Positions 50,756 through 59,912 of a DNA stretch of 64,000 nt are shown one piece after another; the stretch's first letter is position 1, and every line of letters starts with the position of its first letter. The notes beneath the pieces are model-generated. The model worked only from the letters and a program-made list of their open reading frames with translations, was not told where the DNA came from and did no database searches. The position numbers and the translations under genes were made by a program. The DNA comes from an uncultured Microbacterium sp. (GTDB lineage Bacteria > Actinomycetota > Actinomycetes > Actinomycetales > Microbacteriaceae), in contig NZ_CANLCY010000001.1 in NCBI RefSeq assembly GCF_947489255.1, positions 248,001-312,000 on the forward strand, read 5' to 3'.

Positions 50756-51937
50756 TCAGAACGAGATGCTCGTGTCGATGAACTCGTTCGTGTACAGGTC
50801 GGCCGGGGTGTAGCCCGACGCCGGCGGGGTGCCGAGGTCGGTGTAGACCTTGCCGGCCTTGTCGAAGAAGTCCGCGAAGCGGTCGTCGTCGAAGTTGCCG
50901 TAGGTGGAGTCGGGGCCGTTGCCGACGAGGCCGAGGTCGACCTGCGTCTTGACGGAGTAGTCGGCCACGCCCTGCGTGTACGTCCAGCCGGTGGCGTACT
51001 CGTCGACGAGCTTCAGGATGAGGTCGTTGGCTGCCGACGGGTCCTTGTAGTACGCGACGCCGGCCTTCTGCAGCACGGGGACGAGCTTCGAGAGGCAGGG
51101 CGACAGCTCGTCGAACTTGTCGGCCTTGACCGACACCGACGACTGGTAGGTCTGCCATCCGGCGTCGTGGATCAGGGCGAAGTCGACGGGCTTGCCCCAC
51201 GCCGAGACCTCGTTCTGGTACACGTACGGCTCGGCCGAGGCGAAGCCCTGCTGCATGTCCTTGCCGCCGGCGGCGACGAAGTTCGAGGGCGTGCCGTCGT
51301 ACGAGCCGTCGAGGATCGCCGAGTCGGCGAGGCCGGCGCTCTTGAGGTACTCGATGTACGCGGAGCCGTCGAAGTAGCGCCACACGCCTCCGTTCGCGGA
51401 CAGGGCGCCCTTGACGTCGTCGATCGTCTTGACGTCGGGGTAGGTCTCCGGGTCCCACATGACCATGGTCGGGCTGATGTCCAGGGGCGCGAAGACGGCC
51501 TTGGTGGGGGTGGTGGAGGAGAGCTGGATCGCCTCGTCGGTGCTGATGTAGCCGAGGGTGATGGCGTCATCCTGGTACATCTGCGCCGAGACCGTCTGGA
51601 AGCCGATGGCGGGGCCGCCGGCGCGGATCTCGAGGTTGACGCCGGTGTACTCGCCGTCCGACATGAGGGGACCGGTGACCGACTTGGTGTTGGCGTCGAT
51701 CTCGTAGTCGTCCTTGATCATCTCGTAGAGGTGACCGTGCTCGGCCTCGGGGTTCCAGTCGGTCTGGACGACGATCGTCGAAGGGCAGTCGGCCGAGAGG
51801 TCGACCGAGCCGATCTCCATGTCGGAGGAGGCGGCCGGGGCGCTCTCCGCCGCGCTTCCGGCGCAGGAGGTGAGGGTGAGGGCGATCGCGACGGCGCCGG
51901 TGACGGCGGTGCCGCGGAGGAGGGTGGAGCGCTGCAT
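50756..51937 (-). CDS. NitT/TauT-type ABC transporter substrate-binding lipoprotein
   Basis: A 393-aa receptor with a lipoprotein signal (LTLTSC, Cys25). Its fold family is that of SsuA/ThiY/NMT1 receptors (STIVVQTDWNPEAEHGHLYEMI, then the phrase GGPAIGFQTVSAQMYQDD). With the permease and ATPase upstream it forms the importer. ThiY-like members bind pyrimidines, which fits the CodA-type deaminase in the operon, but the ligand is not provable here. Confidence 0.87.
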   Translation of the reverse strand: MQRSTLLRGTAVTGAVAIALTLTSCAGSAAESAPAASSDMEIGSVDLSADCPSTIVVQTDWNPEAEHGHLYEMIKDDYEIDANTKSVTGPLMSDGEYTGVNLEIRAGGPAIGFQTVSAQMYQDDAITLGYISTDEAIQLSSTTPTKAVFAPLDISPTMVMWDPETYPDVKTIDDVKGALSANGGVWRYFDGSAYIEYLKSAGLADSAILDGSYDGTPSNFVAAGGKDMQQGFASAEPYVYQNEVSAWGKPVDFALIHDAGWQTYQSSVSVKADKFDELSPCLSKLVPVLQKAGVAYYKDPSAANDLILKLVDEYATGWTYTQGVADYSVKTQVDLGLVGNGPDSTYGNFDDDRFADFFDKAGKVYTDLGTPPASGYTPADLYTNEFIDTSISF

Positions 51938-52069
51938 GCTGGTTCGCTTTCTGTGACGTCGGTGGTGCTCGGGTGCGGGAGGGGGAGCTGCGGGTTTTCG
52001 GGTACGCCGGATGCCGCCTCCCGCACGGGCGCGCGGGAGGGAGGGCGCGGCGCTACGGCATCCGGGGGT

Positions 52070-52960
52070 CTAGAGTGCGCTTTCGTACCAGCGGCCGACG
52101 GCCACCTTCGACAGCCAGCCGAAGAAGGCGAAGATCGCGACACCGAGCAGGCACGCCGCGAGGATGGCGGCGAACAGCTCGGCGCTCTGCAGGCGCGACT
52201 GGTAGTTGGCGATGAGCGAGCCGATGCCCGGCTCGCCGCGGCGGAAGAAGTAGTCGCCGACGATCGCGCCGATGACCGACAGTCCCGCCGAGGTGCGCAT
52301 GCCGACGAAGATCGAGGGCAGCGCCGCCGGGAGGGTGAGCTTGGTCAGCACCGTCCACTTGTTCGCCTTCTGGAGGCGGAACAGCTCGCGCTGCGACTTG
52401 TCGACCGACTGCAGGCCGAACAGCGTGTTCGACACCATCGGGAACAGGGCGATGAGCACGCACACGATGACGCGGGCGGTGAACTCATACCCGAACCAGA
52501 AGCCGACCAGCGGCACGAGCGCGAGGATCGGGATGCACTGCAGCATCACGGCGTAGGCGTAGGTCGAGCGCTCGACCCACCGCGCCAGCGACATCGCGAT
52601 CGCCCAGCCGATGCCGAGGATCATGGCCACCGCGAGGCCGGTGAGGGCGACGCCGGTGGTGCGGAACAGGGCGATCCAGATGTCGGAGCCGACCTGCGGG
52701 TCGAAGAAGCCCATCGTGAACATCTCGTGGGGCATCGGCATGAGGAAGCCCTTGCCCGACGCGGCCAGCGCGATCGACACGCCGTACCAGCCGCCGAGCA
52801 GCACGACGAGCACGGCGAGCGGGGGGCCGACGACGCCGAGGCGCGAGGCGAATCCCCGTCGGGGTGCGGCCGCGCGCGGGCGGGGCGGCTCGAGGGGAGG
52901 GGTGGATGCCGGGGGTGCCGCCGTCGTGTCGACGACGGGCTCAGCGGAGGTGGTGCTCAT
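52070..52960 (-). CDS. NitT/TauT-type ABC transporter permease (SsuC-like)
   Basis: A 296-aa permease with a Pro/Ala-rich cytoplasmic N-terminus of about 45 residues, then six hydrophobic segments and the SsuC/TauC-type EAA loop DKSQRELFRLQKANKWTVLTKLTLPAALPSIFVGMR. It overlaps the ATPase stop (ATGA, 52957-52960). It forms the membrane channel of the importer. Confidence 0.9.
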   Translation of the reverse strand: MSTTSAEPVVDTTAAPPASTPPLEPPRPRAAAPRRGFASRLGVVGPPLAVLVVLLGGWYGVSIALAASGKGFLMPMPHEMFTMGFFDPQVGSDIWIALFRTTGVALTGLAVAMILGIGWAIAMSLARWVERSTYAYAVMLQCIPILALVPLVGFWFGYEFTARVIVCVLIALFPMVSNTLFGLQSVDKSQRELFRLQKANKWTVLTKLTLPAALPSIFVGMRTSAGLSVIGAIVGDYFFRRGEPGIGSLIANYQSRLQSAELFAAILAACLLGVAIFAFFGWLSKVAVGRWYESAL

Positions 52961-53733
52961 GAGTGTCCTTCCCGGAGGGCGTGGGAGACCTCGCCGACGA
53001 GCTTCGCGAACTCGGCGGTGTAGCGGATCTCGGGGTCGCGCGGCATGTCGAAGGGGACCTCGAAGGTGTCGACGAGGTGGCCGGGGCGTCCCGACATCAC
53101 CACGACCTTCGTGGAGAGGTAGATGGCCTCCGAGACCGAGTGGGTGATGAAGAGCCCCCCGAACTTCTGCTCGACGAAGATCTTGATGAGCTCGTCGTTC
53201 AGGCGTTCGCGGGTGATCTCGTCGAGCGCGCCGAATGGCTCGTCGAAGAGGAAGAGCTCGGGGTCGAGCGTGAGGGAGCGGGCGAGCGAGGCGCGCATCT
53301 TCATCCCGCCCGACATCTGCTTGGGCAGGTGCTTCTCGAAGCCGTTGAGGCCGACCAGGTCGATCGCCCACTTCGCCTTCGGGGTGCGAACGCGCTTGGG
53401 CTGCCAGTTGAGCTCGGCGAGGAGCTCGACGTTGGACTGCACGTCGCGCCAGGGCAGGAGCGTCGCATCCTGGAAGACGTAGCCGATGCGATCGGTGTTC
53501 ACCGTCGCGGTTCCTTCGCTCGCGGATTCGAGACCCGAGGCGATGCGCAGCAGCGTCGACTTGCCGCAGCCGGAGGGGCCGACGACGCTGACGAATTCGC
53601 CGCGCTGGACGGTGAGGTCGACGCCCGAGAGGGCGGTGGTGCCGTTGGGGAACGTCATGGCGACGTTGCGGAAGTCCAGGATCGGCGCGGTGGGATCCGC
53701 GACGGACACCGGGGCGGGGGAGGCCAGGGTCAC
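52957..53733 (-). CDS. NitT/TauT-type ABC transporter ATPase (SsuB-like)
   Basis: A 258-aa ATPase: Walker A GPSGCGKST, Q-loop VFQDATLLPWRDV (typical of SsuB/TauB), a variant signature MSGGMKMRASLARSL and Walker B LFLFDEPFGALDEITRE, with the switch His in FITHSVSEA. The GTG start lies 28 bp from the deaminase stop. All motifs needed for hydrolysis are present. Confidence 0.92.
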   Translation of the reverse strand: MTLASPAPVSVADPTAPILDFRNVAMTFPNGTTALSGVDLTVQRGEFVSVVGPSGCGKSTLLRIASGLESASEGTATVNTDRIGYVFQDATLLPWRDVQSNVELLAELNWQPKRVRTPKAKWAIDLVGLNGFEKHLPKQMSGGMKMRASLARSLTLDPELFLFDEPFGALDEITRERLNDELIKIFVEQKFGGLFITHSVSEAIYLSTKVVVMSGRPGHLVDTFEVPFDMPRDPEIRYTAEFAKLVGEVSHALREGHS

Positions 53734-53761
53734 GGGGGCGCTCTCTTTCGGTGGGGTCGGG

Positions 53762-55027
53762 TTACGACGCCGTCGCGGGTGCGGCGGTGCGGGTGGGTTC
53801 GGACGAGGAAATCGGGGCGGTCTCGGTCGACACGCGGGTGCGGCTGACCAGACGTCCCCGGTGGATGACGACGCGGTCGGCGCTGGCGAAGGCGACGGCC
53901 TCGCCGAGCGACTCGGCTCTCACCGCGACGAGGTCGGCCCGCGCTCCGGGGATGGGTCCCGCGAACGGCAGGCCCATGACCTCGCGCGCCCCGACCGTGA
54001 CGGCTTCGACCGCGTCCTCGGGGGCGAGATGCCCGGCGCTGACGAGCAGCGAGGCGGTCTCGAGGTGATCGCAGCGGCCCACGGGATTGAACGGGTCGCG
54101 CACGTTATCGGCTCCCGCGGCGACGCGCACGCCGGCGGCCTTGAGACGGCCGATCGGCGCGATCCCGCGCGGTACGGCGCGCTCGGCATCCCACCCCTGC
54201 AGGTACAGGTTGGTGATGGGCAGCGCGATGATCCCGATCTCGGCCTCGCGCACGGTGTCGGCGAGCGCGGTGAGCTCGGTCGCCGGCATCATGCTCAGGC
54301 GCACGCAGTGGCCGGCGGTCCGGGTGCGGTGCCAGCCGGTGACGGCCCGCGCGTAGGCGGCGAGGGTGTCGGCTCCGGCGAGGCTCTCGTCGGTGTGCAG
54401 GTCGAGGCCGACGTCGCGGCGCCGGGCGAGGGCGACGAGACGCTCGAGGTCGGCGATCGGATCCTCGGCGAGGTGCGGGGCGCCCCCCACCAGGTCGACG
54501 CCGGCGTCGAGCGCGGCCTCGAAGACCTCGTCGGCGACGGTCGGGCCGCCCAGGGCGACGAGCTCGAGGTCCATGATCCCCGCGAGCTCTGCCCGCAGTC
54601 GCACGAGGGCGCGGACGCCCGTGAGGGCGTCCTCCCCGCGCAGGAGGTCGACGTGGGTGCGCACGGAGGTGATCCCGGATGCCAGCATCCGCAGCGCCGT
54701 CGATCGCGCCCGGCGCAGCGTGTCGTCTTCGTCGAGGGTCAGGGCGTAGGCGTGCCAGCTCTCGATCGCGCGCTCGAGATCTCCGAACGGCGGCTGGATG
54801 GCATCCCACGACTGCGACTTGTCGAGGTGCGCGTGCGGTTCGGCGCCCGCGGCGGTGACGACGTATCCCTCGAGGTCGAGGACGACGCCGTCGGTCTCGG
54901 GGAGGGGGCTGCCGGCCGGGACCACCGCGAGCACCTCGTCGCCGTCGAGCGCGATGTCGACGACATCGCCGGAGGCGAGACGCACACCCCGCAGAGCGGC
55001 GATCGAGGCGGGTGGAACGGCGGACAC
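53762..55027 (-). CDS. CodA-type deaminase (amidohydrolase superfamily)
   Basis: A 421-aa enzyme with the cytosine-deaminase pattern: metal ligands in PHAHLDK, the HTDES box, GHCVRLS and ADNVRDPF with the catalytic Asp. Relatives deaminate cytosine, creatinine, isocytosine or similar rings. It leads the operon and sits with an importer and a creatininase, so deamination and then ring opening is plausible; creatinine is one candidate. GAGGT lies 5 nt before the GTG start. Residues needed for catalysis are intact. Confidence 0.87.
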   Translation of the reverse strand: MSAVPPASIAALRGVRLASGDVVDIALDGDEVLAVVPAGSPLPETDGVVLDLEGYVVTAAGAEPHAHLDKSQSWDAIQPPFGDLERAIESWHAYALTLDEDDTLRRARSTALRMLASGITSVRTHVDLLRGEDALTGVRALVRLRAELAGIMDLELVALGGPTVADEVFEAALDAGVDLVGGAPHLAEDPIADLERLVALARRRDVGLDLHTDESLAGADTLAAYARAVTGWHRTRTAGHCVRLSMMPATELTALADTVREAEIGIIALPITNLYLQGWDAERAVPRGIAPIGRLKAAGVRVAAGADNVRDPFNPVGRCDHLETASLLVSAGHLAPEDAVEAVTVGAREVMGLPFAGPIPGARADLVAVRAESLGEAVAFASADRVVIHRGRLVSRTRVSTETAPISSSEPTRTAAPATAS

Positions 55028-55189
55028 GGAGACCTCCGGGAAGTCGGGATGACAGGAGTGGAGACGGGGCCACGGCGACGGGGCGAGCCGCTCGGGGCGG
55101 CTGCGTCAGTGTTGGTGTGAGCAACATCCGGCGATGATCCGATGCTAGGAAGCGTGCGTTTCCGCCGTATTTCTCCCGCGTGACCCTCT

Positions 55190-55203
55190 CGACAAAGTTG
55201 TCG
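55190..55203. promoter_or_regulatory. Palindrome CGACAAAGTTGTCG upstream of the deaminase operon
   Basis: The inverted repeat CGACAA-AG-TTGTCG lies about 165 bp upstream of the deaminase start in the 200-bp gap before the glycosyltransferase stop. Its form suits a GntR- or TetR-type dimer. No regulator gene is nearby and no -35/-10 pair overlaps it clearly. Confidence 0.45.
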
Positions 55204-55227
55204 GACAGGCTGAGCCCGACGCCGTGG

Positions 55228-56427
55228 TCAGGGTCGGGGGCTGCGCCCGCGCGAGAATTCTTCGCGGGCGTCGGCGTAGACGTCCGCCACCCGGTCGACG
55301 TGCCGACCGAAGTCGAGCGCGGCCGCGCTCGCAGCGGCACCCCGAGCCAAGCGAGCGCGCAGGGCCGCATCATCGGCGAGCCGGCGCAGGCTCGCCGCCA
55401 ACGCTTCCGCGGTGGCCCCCTCGGTCACGAGCCCGTTCTCGCCGTCGCGGACGAACGTCCCCGCCGCCTGGGGGGTCGCGATGACGGGGCAGTGCATGAG
55501 CAGGCTCTCGGCGATCACGAGCCCGAACGTCTCGGGCCAGAGCGAGGGGAACACCAGCGCGGTCGCCGAGGCGATGAGGTCGGCCTTGCGGGCGGCGTCG
55601 ACCCATCCGACGTAGGCGATCCGTCCCGATGCCGCCGCGCGCTCCACCGCGGGGCGCTCGGGACCGTCTCCGGCGATCACGAGATCGGCGTCGACTCCGG
55701 CGAGCGCCCATGCGCGCAGGAGGAGTTCGATGCCCTTGGTGGCCTGGAGCTTGCCGAGGAAGACGAAGCGCGGGCGGGTGCGTGCGCTCTCGCGGCGGCC
55801 TGCGGAGCCGGCGGGCGCCGGCCACCCGTGCGGCACGACGCGCTGGTCGACGCCGCCCGCGGGCAGACCGAGCGCGCGATGACGGGCCAGGGTGCGCTCG
55901 CTCGGGAACACGAGGATGCTGGCACGCCGGGCTGCGCGCCAGATGACACGGGCCCGAAGTCGCTGCACGGCGCTCAGGCGCCCGGGTTCACGCCCCTCGC
56001 GGATGGAGGTGGAGGTCGTGTCGACCAGGCAGTAGTCGTGCGCGGTGTGCACCACGGCGCCGCGTCGGGCCCGCAGCACCGAGGGGCCGAGGCCCTGGAA
56101 GCGGTGCACGTGCACGACGCCGTCTGGCCGCTGCACGTCCGGCATCCGGTCCGGTCCGAGGGCCTCGAGCACGTCGAGCGCGTGGAAGGCGATCTTGGCG
56201 GCGACTCCCGCGCCGTGCTGATCGGGTCTGTAGGGCCGCCACACACGGTGCACCCGGATCGCGACGCCGGCGCGACGAGCCCGCTCGACGGTGTCGGCGT
56301 CGGCCCAAGCGGTGACGATCTCGACCTCGTCGCCGCGCCGTGACTGCTCCGTCGCCAGCGCCAGCACGTATGACTCGGCCCCGCCGAGCGGAGCGACGAA
56401 GCTGCTCTGGACGTGCGTGATCTTCAC
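55228..56427 (-). CDS. GT4-family glycosyltransferase
   Basis: A 399-aa GT-B enzyme: SSFVAPLGGAESYVLALATEQSRRGDEV at the N-terminus (acceptor domain) and the GT4 donor site FVFLGKLQATKGIELLLRAWAL, then PETFGLVIAESLLMHCPVIATPQAAG with the ExxxxxxxE-type retaining motif. It probably acts at the membrane surface in cell-wall polysaccharide or glycolipid synthesis. It is divergent from the other two glycosyltransferases across 219 bp in which I see no other gene. Confidence 0.88.
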   Translation of the reverse strand: MKITHVQSSFVAPLGGAESYVLALATEQSRRGDEVEIVTAWADADTVERARRAGVAIRVHRVWRPYRPDQHGAGVAAKIAFHALDVLEALGPDRMPDVQRPDGVVHVHRFQGLGPSVLRARRGAVVHTAHDYCLVDTTSTSIREGREPGRLSAVQRLRARVIWRAARRASILVFPSERTLARHRALGLPAGGVDQRVVPHGWPAPAGSAGRRESARTRPRFVFLGKLQATKGIELLLRAWALAGVDADLVIAGDGPERPAVERAAASGRIAYVGWVDAARKADLIASATALVFPSLWPETFGLVIAESLLMHCPVIATPQAAGTFVRDGENGLVTEGATAEALAASLRRLADDAALRARLARGAAASAAALDFGRHVDRVADVYADAREEFSRGRSPRP

Positions 56428-56646
56428 CTCGGCTCCCTTCCCGGAGACCGTACGCCGCGGCGGAGGGAGTGAGAGCGCCTCGAGGGCGGGCGATACGGCG
56501 GGGCGCTCGGCCTTCTCACCCGGGGCGGGGGCTGCGGCCGATTACGTCTTCACCCGCCCCGGGGCGCGGAGCGGTGGCTCGTCGACGGCAGCGGCATCTC
56601 GAAAGTGAGACGCGGCGCCGCCCGCTCGACGCCGGGAAGGAAGCCC

Positions 56647-57870
56647 GTGCGGATCGTCAGTATCGCTCCGGTTGTGCCGTACGACGGCATCCCCCACGCC
56701 GGGGGGCAGTATTACCTCCGTCATCTGCGCGCCCTCCGGGCCGACGGCCACGAGGTCACGCTCGTCGCCCCCGATTCCGCCGAGAACCGCGCCGCCCGGG
56801 CCGTCTCGTCCGCGGCATCCGCCGTCGTCCTGGTCCCGCTCACGCCTCCGGCGCGTGGGCTGAGCCGTGGCGCGGCCTGGTTCGATCGGCAGCAGCTCCG
56901 ATTCTTCCCCGCCCGTCCGCTGCGACGCGTTCGGCGGGCCTTCGCCCGTTCGGCGCGGGTGCGGGAGTCGGTCTCCGCCGCCGACGTCGTGGAATTCCAG
57001 TGGACCGAGACGGGGTGGCTCGCCACCCGGATGCCGGCATCCGCTCGGCGTATCGTGATCGCTCACGACGTCGTGCTGCAGAACGCGGAACGCTTCCTCG
57101 CCGCGAGCGGTCCACCCTGGGGCCCCCGCGCCCTCGTCTCGCGAGCGCGCCTGATCACCGTGCGCCGCGATGAACGTCGCATTTACACCGCCGTCGACAC
57201 GGTCCTCGTCTTCAGCGCGAAGGACGCCGCCCTCGTGCAGCGTGCCGCGCACGGATCGGCCGTCGTCCGCGTCGTGCGGCCGCCGTTGGCCGGATCGATC
57301 GAGGGGGAGACCGCCGCGGCCCCCGAGGGCGGGACGATCCTGTTCGTCGGCGCCTTCGACCGGTCCGTCAACGCCGACGCCGCGCTGTGGACCCTCCGCG
57401 AGATCGTGCCGCGGGTGCAGCGACGGTACCCCGACGCGCGTTTCGTCTTCGCGGGCGCGAACCCCACCGACGAGATGCGGCGCGAGGCGGGTCGCTCGCC
57501 CGGCACGCTCACGGTCACCGGTCGGGTCGACTCCCTCGACGAGCACTACTCCGTCGCGGCCCTGGTTCTCGTTCCGTTGCGCTCGGGCGCCGGGCTGAAG
57601 TTCAAGACCGTGGATGCCATGGTGCGCGGCATTCCGGTCGTGTCGACCTCCATCGGGGTCGAGGGCATCGTCGATGACACCCTGTCGGTCTTCGCCGTCG
57701 CCGACGATGCCGAAGGGCTCGCCGACGGGATCTGCGCTGCGCTCGACGACCCCGCCGCGGCGAGAGGTCAGGCTCGTGCCGTGCAGCCCGCCGCGGCCCG
57801 GGAGTTCTCCGTCGAGCACTTCCGGCGCACCCTGGCCGACGTCTACCGTCCCTCCCCTCTCGAGAGCTGA
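56647..57870 (+). CDS. GT4-family glycosyltransferase
   Basis: A 407-aa GT-B protein. N-terminal domain: RIVSIAPVVPYDGIPHAGGQYYLRHLRALRADGHEVTLVAP; donor domain: ILFVGAFDRSVNADAALWTLREIVPRVQRRYPDARFVFAG and LRSGAGLKFKTVDAMVRGIPVVSTSIGVEGI. AAGGAAG lies 3-4 nt before the GTG start, which is preferred to the ATG 14 codons upstream. It resembles GT4 enzymes with SGAGLKxK donor motif of polysaccharide clusters. Likely co-transcribed with the GT2 gene 4 bp downstream. Confidence 0.85.
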   Translation: MRIVSIAPVVPYDGIPHAGGQYYLRHLRALRADGHEVTLVAPDSAENRAARAVSSAASAVVLVPLTPPARGLSRGAAWFDRQQLRFFPARPLRRVRRAFARSARVRESVSAADVVEFQWTETGWLATRMPASARRIVIAHDVVLQNAERFLAASGPPWGPRALVSRARLITVRRDERRIYTAVDTVLVFSAKDAALVQRAAHGSAVVRVVRPPLAGSIEGETAAAPEGGTILFVGAFDRSVNADAALWTLREIVPRVQRRYPDARFVFAGANPTDEMRREAGRSPGTLTVTGRVDSLDEHYSVAALVLVPLRSGAGLKFKTVDAMVRGIPVVSTSIGVEGIVDDTLSVFAVADDAEGLADGICAALDDPAAARGQARAVQPAAAREFSVEHFRRTLADVYRPSPLES

Positions 57871-57874
57871 GCCC

Positions 57875-58891
57875 GTGACCCTCCCCTCCCCCGCCCCGCG
57901 CGTCATCGGCGCGACCGTCACCTACGGGGCGCGGTCCGCGTCGTGTCTTGCCACCCTCGACGCGCTGCTGGCCGCGGGCGTGAGCGAGATCGTCGTCGTC
58001 GACAACGGCTCGGTGCAAGCCGCGCGCCGAGATCTCGACGCGTATGCGCGGGAGCACGCGCCGCGCGTGCACGTGCACCGCCTCGATCGCAACGAGGGTT
58101 CCGCCCCGGCGTTCGGCGTCGCCCTCGCCCTCGCCGTCGAGAGGGGGGCCGACTACGTGTGGGTGCTGGACGACGACAACCTCCCGGTGGGGGATGCCCT
58201 TGTGACGCTCCTCCGGGAGGAGCGGGCCTTGCGGGCCGCCGGATCCCCGCTGTGCGCGGTCGCTCCGACGCGCGCGCCGGGGTTCGCCCCCGAAGACATC
58301 GCGCACGCGATCCGCGTCGAGCACGCGCGCGAGCAACCGCGCGAGGACCGATCCTTCGCCGGCGTGGAGGGCGCCCTCTTCGCGCGCCGTGCGCTCGAGC
58401 GCCTCGGTCTGCGTCGCCCGCGGGTGCCCGATGCCGCCGCGGATCTGCCGTACGCCCCCTACGGGGGACTGCTCATCGGCTCCGACGTGATCGCGCGCAT
58501 CGGCACTCCCGACGCCGATCTCGTGCTCTATGGCGACGATCTGGAGTACACGTCCCGGATCGTCGCGGCGGGGGGACGCATCCGTCTCTCACGCTCCGCG
58601 ATCGTCGTCGACCCCCGCGGGCAGCGATGGATGCCACCGGGGTTCGAGGTGCTCGCGATGTTCCGTTCCACCAACGATGCGCTGCTCTACTACTCGCTCC
58701 GCAATCGCATCCATCGTGAGCTCCGCACCGGCCGCCGCCGCAGCCTCGCCCGTTCGGCGAACGCCGCCCTGTTCTGGGCGCTGTGCCTGGCCTGCGCGGT
58801 GACCACGCGGCGGCCCGGGAAGCTCCGCGTCCTCCGCCGGGCCGCGGCGGACGCGCGGGCCGGGCGGCTGGGCCGCCGCGTCGAGCTCTGA
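57875..58891 (+). CDS. GT2-family glycosyltransferase (GlfT2/galactofuranosyl-like)
   Basis: A 338-aa GT-A protein: ATVTYGARSASCLATLDALLAAGVSEIVVVDNGS at the N-terminus, the nucleotide-binding DDD of YVWVLDDDN (about residue 95), an acidic YGDDLEYTSRIVAAGGRIRLS active-site region and a C-terminal hydrophobic stretch with basic tail. The DDDN and GDDxE pattern is reminiscent of rhamnosyl/galactofuranosyl-transferases. The GTG start is 4 bp after the previous stop, indicating an operon. The polymer made is unknown. Confidence 0.82.
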   Translation: MTLPSPAPRVIGATVTYGARSASCLATLDALLAAGVSEIVVVDNGSVQAARRDLDAYAREHAPRVHVHRLDRNEGSAPAFGVALALAVERGADYVWVLDDDNLPVGDALVTLLREERALRAAGSPLCAVAPTRAPGFAPEDIAHAIRVEHAREQPREDRSFAGVEGALFARRALERLGLRRPRVPDAAADLPYAPYGGLLIGSDVIARIGTPDADLVLYGDDLEYTSRIVAAGGRIRLSRSAIVVDPRGQRWMPPGFEVLAMFRSTNDALLYYSLRNRIHRELRTGRRRSLARSANAALFWALCLACAVTTRRPGKLRVLRRAAADARAGRLGRRVEL

Positions 58892-58950
58892 CACGACCCC
58901 GCGACAGGGGGGACTCGCATGGCGAAGCGGGTGACCGACGGGGTGAGCTT

Positions 58951-59898
58951 CTAGAGCTCCAGCGTGATCCGCTCGCACGCCGCGCGCGAGACGCACGGCA
59001 TCATCGTGCGGTTCGCGTCCTGCTCCTCGGGCGACAGCACCGAGTCGCGATGCTCGATCTCGCCGTCGACGACGGCGACCTCGCACGTGCCGCACGTGCC
59101 GACGCGACAGCTCGAGGGCACGACGATGCCGTTCTCCTCGACCACGTCGAGGATCGACCGCTCGGGCGGGACCGTCACCGTCAGCCCCGACATCATGAGG
59201 TCGACCTCGAACGGCTCGCTCCACACCGGCGGGCCGAGCACCTTCGCCTCGAACCGCTCGACGTGCAGACTCCCGCGCGGCCAGCCCGCCATCGTGGCAT
59301 CCAGCGCCTCCAGCAGGCGCGCGGGCCCGCAGGCGTACACGACCGCGCGCGCGACGGGGGTGCCCAGGCGCTCGGTCAGCTCGAGGCGGCGCCCCTCGTC
59401 GGCCGCGAACACCTCGACGCGCTCGCCGTAGCGGGCCTCGAGCTCGTCGACGAAGGCCATCGTGGAGCGGGACCGTCCGACGTACAGCAGCGTCCAGGTC
59501 GCACCGGCGGCCTCGGCCGCCTCGACCATCGGCACGATCGGGGTGATCCCGATGCCGCCGGCCACGAACACGTAGGAGCGACCCGCCGTGGGCGCGAACA
59601 GGAAGTGGTTCGCAGGGCCCCGCACCCGCAGCGTCGCGCCGACCCGCGCGTTCTCGTGCAGCCACACCGAACCCTCGCGCTCGCGCAGCACCCCGATGCG
59701 CCACGTGCCGCGCTCGGTCGGCGACCCGCAGAGGGAATACTGCCGCTCGAGTCCGTCGGGGAGGATGACGTCGATGTGCGCCCCCGGCGACCAGTGCGGC
59801 AGGGTTCCGGTCGCCCGCTCGAGATCGAGCACGACGACCCCGTCGGCGGCATCCCGTCGCTCCCGCACCACGGCGTCGAAGCTCACCCCTGCGCTCAC
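58951..59898 (-). CDS. VanB-type ferredoxin reductase (FMN/2Fe-2S)
   Basis: A 315-aa phthalate-dioxygenase-reductase-like protein: flavin motif RQYSLCGSPTE, NAD-binding GGIGITPIVPM, and a C-terminal plant-type 2Fe-2S domain with Cys in SSCRVGTCGTCEVAVVDG and CVSRA. Such proteins deliver electrons from NAD(P)H to a Rieske oxygenase (VanA-like). No oxygenase gene is in the window. AAGAGGAG precedes the GTG start. Likely co-transcribed with the three genes upstream. Confidence 0.9.
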   Translation of the reverse strand: MSAGVSFDAVVRERRDAADGVVVLDLERATGTLPHWSPGAHIDVILPDGLERQYSLCGSPTERGTWRIGVLREREGSVWLHENARVGATLRVRGPANHFLFAPTAGRSYVFVAGGIGITPIVPMVEAAEAAGATWTLLYVGRSRSTMAFVDELEARYGERVEVFAADEGRRLELTERLGTPVARAVVYACGPARLLEALDATMAGWPRGSLHVERFEAKVLGPPVWSEPFEVDLMMSGLTVTVPPERSILDVVEENGIVVPSSCRVGTCGTCEVAVVDGEIEHRDSVLSPEEQDANRTMMPCVSRAACERITLEL

Positions 59899-59912
59899 GC
59901 GTTCTCCTCTTC

